A DNA stretch of 5,832 bases, taken from Desulfarculaceae bacterium (GTDB lineage Bacteria; Desulfobacterota; Desulfobacteria; Desulfobacterales; Desulfobacteraceae). Under the pieces are notes generated by a model. It had not been told where the DNA came from and made no database searches. It saw only the letters and a list, made by a program, of their open reading frames with translations. Location: positions 1 to 5,832 of the forward strand of contig JAIPEK010000154.1 in assembly GCA_021737205.1 (NCBI GenBank), given 5' to 3'. A program made the translations under genes and the position numbers. Position 1 is the stretch's first letter. Each line of letters begins with the position of its first letter. Shown piece by piece: positions 1 to 5,633 of this stretch.

Positions 1-164
1 GGTACGCCCTGTTCTACTTCAAGGGGGTGGCGCCGGAAGGGTTCACCATGATGCATATTTACAGGGGAATTCTGCCGTTTGTCTTTCTGCAGCTGATCAG
101 TATCCTGGTCCTTTGTCTTTTCCCTGCCCTGGTCACCTGGCTGCCCGGTATCTTCTTCGGGTAG
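1..164 (+). CDS. TRAP transporter large permease, C-terminal end (partial, DctM-like)
   Basis: This is the 3' end of a gene that enters from the left edge; the reading frame is set by codons starting at base 3 and ends at the TAG at 162-164. The visible 53 residues contain a Gly-Val-Ala-Pro-Glu-Gly segment, then Met-Met-His-Ile-Tyr-Arg-Gly and a long hydrophobic stretch that forms the last membrane helix, ending in Trp-Leu-Pro-Gly-Ile-Phe-Phe-Gly. That pattern is typical of the C-terminus of DctM/SiaM-type large membrane subunits of TRAP transporters, which import organic acids with a sodium gradient and a periplasmic binding protein. The substrate cannot be read from this fragment. The next gene follows after only 49 bases without a visible terminator, so it is probably co-transcribed with the lactate-oxidation-type genes. 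That makes lactate or another 2-hydroxy/keto acid a reasonable guess (inference). Confidence 0.85.
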   Translation, partial: YALFYFKGVAPEGFTMMHIYRGILPFVFLQLISILVLCLFPALVTWLPGIFFG

Positions 165-203
165 CGGCAGGCGGAAAGACCGCATGAGAACCTTTAATTT
201 GGA

Positions 204-209
204 AAGGTG
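204..209 (+). promoter_or_regulatory. Ribosome binding site supporting the GTG start of the LutC-like gene
   Basis: The purine-rich stretch GGAAAGGTGA (201-210) lies 4-6 bases before the GTG at 214. This favours GTG 214 over the in-frame ATG at 229, which would place the site 19 bases or more away. Confidence 0.5.
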
Positions 210-213
210 AGAA

Positions 214-804
214 GTGAAAACCGCTGACATGGTAAACCGGTTTACAACAATGGCGGAACAGGTGTCCGCGTTTGTTTCTTTTCCTGCTGATTTGGAACAG
301 GTTTTTGAGAAATGCATCACCCTTTGTACCCAAAAAAAACCGTGTTCCCGGGATGGACAGAAGACAATCGCTTCCCCGGATCTTGCTTCCGATCATATGG
401 CCGAATTGAATAACTTGTGTCTTAAAAATGGTATTGAGCTGGTTAGGGAAAATATACGGCAATATGAACAGGGAGTGGATCTGGGGATTACCCTTGCGGA
501 TTTTGCGATCGCGGAAACCGGCACCCTCGTTATAAACAGCGACGGAGAGGATCGGCGCCTTGCTTCCATGGTCAGCGACCTTCATGTGGTTCTTATGCAT
601 GAAAAAGATATAAGAGAGAGCGCTTTTGATATGGAGGACGACCTGAAACAGATGACCGGGCGGTCCGGATCCTATACGGCATTTATTACAGGAGCCAGTC
701 GGACGGCGGACATAGAGCGGGTGCTCGCGTTGGGTGTGCACGGACCCCTCGAGCTTCATATCATGATTCTCAGGGAGGAAATATGGCACGGCCCGAAACC
801 ATAA
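214..804 (+). CDS. lutC: LUD-domain protein, LutC/LldG-like subunit of an L-lactate oxidation complex
   Basis: The 196-residue protein is a small LUD (DUF162) protein. Visible family marks are Asp-Leu-Gly-Ile-Thr at 89-93, Ala-Asp-Phe-Ala-Ile-Ala-Glu-Thr-Gly-Thr at 95-104, and the closing Leu-Gly-Val-His-Gly-Pro-Leu-Glu-Leu-His near 173-182, a usual LutC/LldG ending. There are no cysteine cluster motifs, signal peptide or membrane segment, so it is expected in the cytoplasm. In known systems (B. subtilis LutABC, Shewanella LldEFG) this subunit works with the iron-sulfur subunits to oxidise L-lactate to pyruvate, although its own chemistry is not settled. It is somewhat shorter than B. subtilis LutC (about 240 residues). 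The GTG start is chosen for its ribosome binding site; ATG 229 is the alternative. Its last 22 bases overlap the next gene, which suggests translational coupling. Other LUD-family roles cannot be fully excluded, but the partner gene makes this call likely. Confidence 0.85.
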   Translation: MKTADMVNRFTTMAEQVSAFVSFPADLEQVFEKCITLCTQKKPCSRDGQKTIASPDLASDHMAELNNLCLKNGIELVRENIRQYEQGVDLGITLADFAIAETGTLVINSDGEDRRLASMVSDLHVVLMHEKDIRESAFDMEDDLKQMTGRSGSYTAFITGASRTADIERVLALGVHGPLELHIMILREEIWHGPKP

Positions 805-2921
805 AACAATATCGAAAACGGGTGCAGGAAGCCCTGGAAAATCCTTTTCTGCGTCAGGCCATGGACAATTTCGCCGTGGCCTACCGAACCGGGCGGGCCA
901 ATGCCTTTAAAGGACTTGACGTACAGGATCATGTACGGAAAGTTGCCGACATCAAGCAGTCTTGTATTAAGCAATGGAGACGGCTTTTCGAGCAGTTCAA
1001 AGAAAAGGCTTTGGAAAACAACATTCATGTACACCTTGCTGATACAGCCGAAGACGCCTGCAGGATCATCGAATCCATCGCGGCCGACAGCGGCTCAAAA
1101 AAAATCGTAAAATCCAAATCCATGACCGCAGAAGAGATCCATCTGAATGCATGGCTGGAAAAAGAAGGCCTGGAAGTCACTGAGACGGATCTTGGAGAAT
1201 GGATCGTGCAGCTTAGAAAAGAAGGCCCTTCGCACATGGTCATGCCGGCGATTCATCTTTCGAGGAACCAGGTGGCGGATCTTTTTTCCGATGTCACCGG
1301 AAAAAAACAGGAAGTGGACATCGATCAGCTGGTGAAGGTCGCCCGCAAAGAGCTGAGGGAAAAATATTTCCAGGCGGATATGGGCATCACAGGGGCCAAT
1401 TTTGTGATCGCGGACACCGGCACCATAGGCATCACCACCAACGAGGGAAATGCGAGACTCGTGACCACGCTCCCCGGGGTTCATGTGGCGGTCGCCGGCA
1501 TTGACAAACTTCTGCCCTCCATATCAGAGGCGCTTTTCATCAACCGTGTCTTGCCGAAAAACGCCACCGGACAGCAGATTACATCCTATGTGACCTGGAT
1601 TACCGGGCCTTCCGAATGTACGGTTGCAGAAGGCGGAAAGCGGGAAATGCACATGGTGTTCCTGGACAACGGAAGGTCGAAGCTTGCCGGGGATGATGTG
1701 TTCTCACAGGCTTTGAGCTGTATCCGCTGCGGCGCCTGCGCCAATGTATGCCCGGTATACCGCATGGTGGGCGGACACCGGATGGGTCATGTCTATATCG
1801 GTGCCATCGGGCTGATCACCACCTATTTTTTCCACGGGATCGAAAATGCCCGCCACATCGCCAAGAACTGTACCGGCTGCGGGGCCTGCAAAGAGGTGTG
1901 TGCCGCAGGCATAGATCTTCCCGAGCTTATTAAGGGGGTACAGGATAAAATCCGGGACCGGGACGGCCATCCGGTAAAAGGGATGCTTTTGAAACAGGTT
2001 CTGAAAAACAGACGAATGTTTCACGGCCTGCTCCGCTCGGCAAGCATCGCCCAGAAGCCGTTTTCAAAAGATGCCTTTCTCCACCGGCATCTGCCCATGA
2101 TTTTTTCAAAAGAACAGGATTTCCGGGCCATTCCTGCAGTTGTCTCAAGGCCGTTCAGGGATCGGTTTGAAAAGATCGTGCCTGCCGTGGAGTCTCCCAC
2201 TGTGAAAATCGCTCTTTTTTCCGGATGTCTTCAGGACTTTGTCTATCCGGAACACCTTGAAGCGGCTATGGCTTCGTTTGAGCGGGCTGGAGCGGATGTG
2301 AAGTTTCCCATGGATCAGACCTGCTGCGGCCTTCCGGCGTTGATGATGGGAGAGGGGGAGGCGGCCCGATCGGTTGCCGTCCAGAACATCATGGCCTTTA
2401 AAGAGCTGGATCTCGATTATATCGTGACCCTGTGCGCATCGTGTGCATCTCATCTTACACACAAGGTCCCGAAGCTTGCAGGAGAACGGTTCAAAGAAGA
2501 AGCCCTTGCATTCAGTGAAAAGGTGATCCCGTACTCCGTGTTCCTGGACCGGATGTCGGATGAGGCCGAGTATGACGTATCCGCCGGACAAACCGGTCAA
2601 AAGGTCGCATGGCATGCGCCCTGCCACCTGATACGGGGTTTGGGAATAAGCCGGGAGCCCAAAGATGTGATTTCACGCAGGGGATTCCGGTATGTGGCCA
2701 CTTGCGAGGAAGAGACCTGCTGCGGCCTTGCCGGAAGCTATTCAGTTGATTTCCCCCTTGTGTCAAAGGAGATCCTGGCCAAAAAGCTGGCGGATGTGGA
2801 ACAGTCAGGTGCGGACATACTGGCCACCGAATGCCCCGGGTGCGTACTTCAGCTTCGGGGCGGGGCGGTCCGGCAGGGGCTTGATATCCGGGTGCTTCAT
2901 GTTTCAGAGGTTTTAAGTTAA
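783..2921 (+). CDS. Fused LutB/LldF-LutA/LldE iron-sulfur protein (LUD + 2x 4Fe-4S + 2x CCG)
   Basis: The 712-residue protein joins two subunits that are separate in B. subtilis. Residues about 60-300 form a LUD domain with Thr-Gly-Ala-Asn-Phe at 203-207, Asp-Thr-Gly-Thr at 211-214 and Asn-Glu-Gly-Asn at 220-223. Two ferredoxin-type cluster motifs follow: C313, C316, C319, C323 (then Pro) and C363, C366, C369, C373 (then Ala, where Pro is common). From about 475 on it is LutA/LldE-like with two CCG (heterodisulfide-reductase-type) domains: C482, C514-C515-G516, C551/C554; then C614, C646-C647-G648, C684/C687. No membrane helix or signal is visible, so a cytoplasmic or membrane-associated electron-transfer enzyme is expected, oxidising L-lactate to pyruvate. 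The ATG at 783 has AGGGAGGA (772-779) just before it. From memory, Desulfovibrio vulgaris DVU3032/DVU3033 show the same small LldG plus fused LldEF layout. A related hydroxy-acid substrate remains possible. Confidence 0.88.
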   Translation: MARPETIKQYRKRVQEALENPFLRQAMDNFAVAYRTGRANAFKGLDVQDHVRKVADIKQSCIKQWRRLFEQFKEKALENNIHVHLADTAEDACRIIESIAADSGSKKIVKSKSMTAEEIHLNAWLEKEGLEVTETDLGEWIVQLRKEGPSHMVMPAIHLSRNQVADLFSDVTGKKQEVDIDQLVKVARKELREKYFQADMGITGANFVIADTGTIGITTNEGNARLVTTLPGVHVAVAGIDKLLPSISEALFINRVLPKNATGQQITSYVTWITGPSECTVAEGGKREMHMVFLDNGRSKLAGDDVFSQALSCIRCGACANVCPVYRMVGGHRMGHVYIGAIGLITTYFFHGIENARHIAKNCTGCGACKEVCAAGIDLPELIKGVQDKIRDRDGHPVKGMLLKQVLKNRRMFHGLLRSASIAQKPFSKDAFLHRHLPMIFSKEQDFRAIPAVVSRPFRDRFEKIVPAVESPTVKIALFSGCLQDFVYPEHLEAAMASFERAGADVKFPMDQTCCGLPALMMGEGEAARSVAVQNIMAFKELDLDYIVTLCASCASHLTHKVPKLAGERFKEEALAFSEKVIPYSVFLDRMSDEAEYDVSAGQTGQKVAWHAPCHLIRGLGISREPKDVISRRGFRYVATCEEETCCGLAGSYSVDFPLVSKEILAKKLADVEQSGADILATECPGCVLQLRGGAVRQGLDIRVLHVSEVLS

Positions 2922-2977
2922 GTGTTAAGTGTTAAGTTTTTAAACGACTAACGACTAACGGCTAATACCTAATACCC
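2913..2977. repeat. Two arrays of 7-bp tandem repeats (TAAGTGT type, then AACGACT type)
   Basis: Right at the end of the fusion gene the sequence shows TAAGTGT twice (2919-2925, 2926-2932) with degenerate copies TAAGT (2914-2918) and TAAGTTT (2933-2939); the gene's TAA stop lies inside the array. A few bases later come AACGACT (2943-2949), AACGACT (2950-2956), AACGGCT (2957-2963), AATACCT (2964-2970) and AATACCC (2971-2977). The first array is roughly the reverse complement of the second: GTTA-(A)-GT pairs with AC-(G)-TAAC style units with single-base bulges. The RNA could therefore fold into a long imperfect hairpin. Confidence 0.75.
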
Positions 2978-3001
2978 GGAATCTACTGAATACGGAACAG
3001 C

Positions 3002-3032
3002 CCCGGACCGGGAATAAGGCGGCCGGTCCGGG
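3002..3032. terminator. GC-rich hairpin, probable terminator between convergent genes
   Basis: CCCGGACCGG (3002-3011) and CCGGTCCGGG (3023-3032) are perfect reverse complements and form a 10-bp stem with an 11-base loop. It lies 80 bases after the stop of the + strand fusion gene and 35 bases after the stop of the - strand dehydrogenase, so it could serve both transcripts. Neither side has a clear run of T after the stem, so it is not a classical Rho-independent terminator; it may act as an RNA-stabilising or pausing structure. Confidence 0.5.
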
Positions 3033-3033
3033 T

Positions 3034-3049
3034 GTATCAAAATTGATAC
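3034..3049. repeat. Short palindrome next to the hairpin (GTATCAA-AA-TTGATAC)
   Basis: GTATCAA (3034-3040) and TTGATAC (3043-3049) are perfect inverted copies around a 2-base centre, which as RNA is a 6-bp stem with a 4-base loop. It starts one base after the GC-rich hairpin and lies 17 bases beyond the dehydrogenase stop on the - strand. It could be part of a bidirectional terminator or a protein-binding dyad; the sequence does not decide. Confidence 0.5.
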
Positions 3050-3066
3050 GACCAGGGCCCGAAAAT

Positions 3067-3855
3067 TTATCCCTCGGAACCGAGCCTGAGCCCGCCGTGG
3101 ATAAAAAATGTGTCCCCTGCCATGGCTTCGTTCCGATACATTTCACAGGCAAGGGAGGCCACCTCTTCGGGTTCGATGAGCCGGCCGATGGGGACCCTGG
3201 ATGTGATTTGATCAAGAGCCTTCCGGTTCATGCCTTTTACCATGGGGGTTCCGACATAGCCGGGTGCGATGGCGCTGCACCGGATTCTGTCGGACAGGCC
3301 TTTTCTGAAAAATTCCGCTGTAAGCACTTTGGGGATCACGTTCATGGCCGCCTTGGTGGACGAATAGTTGACCTGCCCGGCGGTTCCCAGGGAACCGGTT
3401 GAAGAGACAAGGCACACCAACCCGCGGCAGTCATGATTGACCATTTGTTCCACACATTCGCGTACCGTCAGGAATACACCGGTCAGGTTGATATCGATTA
3501 CTTTACGGAAATCGTCCAGGGCCATTTTCCTTTTGATTTTTCCGGTCTCCCGGTCCGGGGAGAGCATCAGGCCGTCCTTGATGATACCTGCAAAAGGGGC
3601 CACCATGTTGATTTTTCCGAAATTTTCAACGGCAAACGATGCAAGTGCGGCGCAGTCCTCTTCCTTTGTGACGTCACAGGCCATTGACCTCACACCGGAA
3701 GGGCCGAGTTCCTCTTTTGCCTTCTCAAGCTCTTCTTGGAACAGATCCGCGATCACGACCTTGCCGCCGTTGTCCATCCAGGCCCTGGCAAGCGCTTTTC
3801 CTATTCCACCGCTGCCTCCGGTGATAACGGCGACACTGTCTTTTATGTCCAGCAT
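3067..3855 (-). CDS. Short-chain dehydrogenase/reductase (SDR, FabG / 3-hydroxyacyl dehydrogenase-like)
   Basis: This 262-residue protein is a classical-length SDR. The cofactor loop Thr-Gly-Gly-Ser-Gly-Gly-Ile-Gly is at 12-19, and Asp37 at the end of the second strand suggests NAD(H) rather than NADP(H). Asp61-Val62 is the adenine-ring pocket. The catalytic set is Asn123, Ser151, Tyr164 and Lys168. The usual Asn-Asn-Ala-Gly motif reads Pro-Phe-Ala-Gly (87-90). A charged stretch at about 99-112 lengthens the loop before the active-site helix, as in some FabG-like 3-oxoacyl reductases. The ATG at 3855 is preceded by AGGAGG (3862-3867 on the - strand) at 6 bases. The gene is divergent from a CoA-transferase and shares its promoter region, so a role in 3-hydroxyacid/3-hydroxyacyl-CoA oxidation or the reverse reduction is plausible (inference). 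The substrate cannot be set from the sequence. Confidence 0.9.
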   Translation of the reverse strand: MLDIKDSVAVITGGSGGIGKALARAWMDNGGKVVIADLFQEELEKAKEELGPSGVRSMACDVTKEEDCAALASFAVENFGKINMVAPFAGIIKDGLMLSPDRETGKIKRKMALDDFRKVIDINLTGVFLTVRECVEQMVNHDCRGLVCLVSSTGSLGTAGQVNYSSTKAAMNVIPKVLTAEFFRKGLSDRIRCSAIAPGYVGTPMVKGMNRKALDQITSRVPIGRLIEPEEVASLACEMYRNEAMAGDTFFIHGGLRLGSEG

Positions 3856-3861
3856 ACCTTT

Positions 3862-3867
3862 CCTCCT
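3862..3867 (-). promoter_or_regulatory. Ribosome binding site of the SDR gene
   Basis: On the - strand the sequence reads AGGAGG followed by six bases (AAAGGT) and then ATG. This near-perfect Shine-Dalgarno site fixes the start at 3855. Confidence 0.75.
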
Positions 3868-3911
3868 GTTTCATCTGGTTTGCAATCAATAAAACAACTG
3901 TCCGGTATAAG

Positions 3912-3930
3912 AAGCAATTTGCGGGCCAAT
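3912..3930 (-). promoter_or_regulatory. Sigma-54 (-24/-12) promoter candidate for the SDR gene
   Basis: The - strand reads TTGGCCCGCAAATTGCTT. Compared with the RpoN consensus YTGGCACG-N4-TTGCW it has one mismatch (A to C in GGCAC), with GG and GC exactly 10 bases apart (GG at 3927-3926, GC at 3915-3914). Transcription would start near 3902, leaving a leader of about 47 bases before the ATG at 3855 that includes the strong ribosome binding site. No comparably good sigma-70 pair was seen by eye. Confidence 0.65.
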
Positions 3931-3936
3931 ATTGGC
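3925..3936. promoter_or_regulatory. Perfect 12-bp palindrome joining two divergent -24 elements
   Basis: GCCAATATTGGC is its own reverse complement. Each half supplies the TTGG core of one sigma-54 -24 element, one per strand, so the two promoters share this dyad. The centre (3930/3931) is about 28 bases from each predicted transcription start. It may be only a by-product of the paired promoters, or also an operator. Confidence 0.6.
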
Positions 3937-3948
3937 ACATATTTTGAA
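3932..3948 (+). promoter_or_regulatory. Sigma-54 (-24/-12) promoter candidate for the CoA-transferase gene
   Basis: The sequence TTGGCACATATTTTGAA has a perfect -24 element (TTGGCAC, 3932-3938) and the correct 5-base spacer to TTGA (3944-3947). The -12 element is imperfect because the usual TTGC has A in place of the conserved C. Transcription would start near 3959, about 49 bases before the ATG at 4008. The pairing with a better site on the other strand raises confidence; the -12 mismatch predicts a weaker promoter. Confidence 0.55.
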
Positions 3949-3992
3949 TCATTAATTTGCCGGACCAAACGAAAAAAAGAACCCGTAGATAT

Positions 3993-3998
3993 AAGGAG
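3993..3998 (+). promoter_or_regulatory. Ribosome binding site deciding the CoA-transferase start
   Basis: AAGGAG lies 9 bases before ATG 4008 and 6 bases before the in-frame TTG 4005. It rules against the longer in-frame TTG start at 3957, which has no such site and would lie at or before the predicted sigma-54 transcription start. Confidence 0.65.
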
Positions 3999-4007
3999 AC
4001 ACAATTG

Positions 4008-5633
4008 ATGCCGGAAAAAAGCCTTCACCCGATGTTGTCATCCCTTGATTCTTCAAGGGCGCGCAAGGGAAAAATCGTGACCTCGAACGAGGCGATTCAG
4101 CTGATCAATGATAATGATAACGTGGCCACGGGCGGATTCGTGGGAATCGGATTCCCGGAGCAGCTTGCAGCGGACATCGAGTCGTATTTTCTGGAAACCG
4201 GAAAACCCAAGGGTCTGACCCTGGTTTATGCGGCCGGCCAGGGAGACGGCGGCAAAAGGGGATTGAATCATTTTGCACATGAAGGACTGGTGAAAAGAAT
4301 TATCGGCGGTCATTGGGGATTGTGTCCGGGACTTCAGAAATTTGCCATTGACAACAAAATCGTCTCCTACAACCTGCCCCAGGGTGTTATCACCCACATG
4401 TTCCGGGATATCGCAGCCAAAAAACCGAGAACCATCACCCGGGTTGGACTTGAAACCTTTGTGGATCCGAGGAAAGGCGGAGGAAAGATCAACAGCATAA
4501 CAACCGAAGATATAGTTGAGCTTTTGGAGTTTGACGGTAAAGAATATCTGGCATACAAGCTGTTTCCGATCAATGTCGCCCTTTTGCGGGGAACGACTGC
4601 GGATACGGAAGGCAACATCACCATGGAAAAAGAGGCACTGACCCTGGAAGCCCTGGCCATAGCCACGGCCGCGCGCAATTCAGGCGGTTCAGTGATCGTG
4701 CAGGTGGAGCGGGTGGCCGAAAGGGGCACCCTCAACGCAAGACAGGTGAAAATACCGGGTATCATGGTGGACTGCGTGGTTCTGTCCAAGCCGGAAAATC
4801 ACTGGCAGACATTTGCCCAAGTGTACAATCCCTCGTTCAGCAGTGAGATCAAAATTCCTTCCCGCAACCTGGAAGTCATGGAAATGAGTGCAAGGAAGGT
4901 CATTGCCAGGCGGGCGGCATTCGAACTTCAGGCCGACGATATCGTGAATCTGGGCATCGGTATGCCCGAAGGGATTTCCAATGTGGCAAACGAAGAGAAA
5001 ATTCTGGATTACATGACGCTCACTGCTGAACCGGGAGTGATCGGCGGCCTGCCGGCAGGCGGTCTTAATTTCGGCGCGGCCACCAATACCGAGGCCCTGA
5101 TCGACCAGCCGTCCCAGTTTGATTTTTATGACGGAGGCGGCCTTGACATAGCATTTCTGGGCCTTGCACAGGCGGATGAGCAAGGGAACCTGAATGTCAG
5201 CAAATTCGGACCGAAACTTGCCGGGGCCGGCGGGTTCATCAACATCAGCCAGAACGCCAAAAAGGTGATCTTTGTAGGCACATTCACGGCAGGCGGGCTT
5301 GATGTAGATGTGGCAGACGGGAAAATCCGAATCAACAACGAAGGGGTGACCCGAAAGTTTGTAAAAAAGGTTGAGCATACTACGTTCAGCGGAAATCTTG
5401 CAGTCAAGGAGAAACGGGAGGTCCTGTATATTACCGAAAGATGCGTGTTTTCATTGACGGAGAACGGAATGGAGCTTGTGGAGATTGCGCCCGGCGCGGA
5501 TCTGGAGAAGGATATTCTCGATCAAATGGAGTTTGAGCCGGTGATGAAAACCGATCCTCTCCTGATGGACAAAAGGATATTCGAACAAGGCTCCATGGGA
5601 ATCTTGGACGAGCTTACTACCACCACACGGTGA
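4008..5633 (+). CDS. Family I acyl-CoA:carboxylate CoA-transferase (YdiF/Pct-like)
   Basis: The 541-residue protein is a fused two-domain family I CoA-transferase, close in length to E. coli YdiF (531) and Clostridium propionicum propionate CoA-transferase (524). The N-terminal half has Gly-Gly-Phe-Val-Gly-Ile-Gly-Phe-Pro-Glu at 42-51. The C-terminal half starts with Leu-Gly-Ile-Gly-Met-Pro-Glu-Gly at 315-322. The catalytic glutamate, which forms the glutamyl-CoA intermediate in this family, is Glu341, followed by Gly-Gly-Leu-Pro-Ala-Gly-Gly at 346-352; Phe-Asp-Phe-Tyr-Asp-Gly-Gly-Gly is at 371-378. It moves CoA between short-chain acyl-CoAs and free acids such as acetate, propionate, lactate, butyrate or acetoacetate; the exact pair cannot be read. 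It should be cytoplasmic. The start is ATG 4008 because of AAGGAG at 3993. It is divergent from the SDR and probably co-regulated with it by sigma-54. Confidence 0.92.
   Translation: MPEKSLHPMLSSLDSSRARKGKIVTSNEAIQLINDNDNVATGGFVGIGFPEQLAADIESYFLETGKPKGLTLVYAAGQGDGGKRGLNHFAHEGLVKRIIGGHWGLCPGLQKFAIDNKIVSYNLPQGVITHMFRDIAAKKPRTITRVGLETFVDPRKGGGKINSITTEDIVELLEFDGKEYLAYKLFPINVALLRGTTADTEGNITMEKEALTLEALAIATAARNSGGSVIVQVERVAERGTLNARQVKIPGIMVDCVVLSKPENHWQTFAQVYNPSFSSEIKIPSRNLEVMEMSARKVIARRAAFELQADDIVNLGIGMPEGISNVANEEKILDYMTLTAEPGVIGGLPAGGLNFGAATNTEALIDQPSQFDFYDGGGLDIAFLGLAQADEQGNLNVSKFGPKLAGAGGFINISQNAKKVIFVGTFTAGGLDVDVADGKIRINNEGVTRKFVKKVEHTTFSGNLAVKEKREVLYITERCVFSLTENGMELVEIAPGADLEKDILDQMEFEPVMKTDPLLMDKRIFEQGSMGILDELTTTTR

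Noticed and set aside
165..213. Promoter or terminator between the TRAP permease and the LutC-like gene
   Set aside because: I saw no hairpin with a T run, no GG-N10-GC pair and no convincing -35/-10 pair in these 49 bases.
133..789. 218-residue open frame on the - strand
   Set aside because: It lies antisense to the LutC-like gene, has low-complexity basic content and no family motif; the + strand frame explains this region.
2913..2977. Repeats as a CRISPR array
   Set aside because: Units are 7 bp and directly adjacent with no spacers, so this is a simple tandem repeat.
3055..3060. GGGCCC palindrome near the SDR stop
   Set aside because: Six bases is too short to mean anything in GC-rich surroundings.
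3437..3892. 151-residue + strand frame opposite the SDR
   Set aside because: It is rich in Ser and Pro as expected of an antisense shadow, has no ribosome binding site and crosses the SDR start and promoter region.
3957..4007. Longer TTG start for the CoA-transferase (17 extra codons)
   Set aside because: It has no ribosome binding site, would sit at the predicted sigma-54 start of transcription, and adds Lys/Arg-rich residues unlike the family's N-terminus; ATG 4008 is preferred.
4689..5378. 229-residue open frame on the - strand
   Set aside because: It lies fully inside the CoA-transferase, whose catalytic motifs are intact; the peptide shows no recognisable domain.
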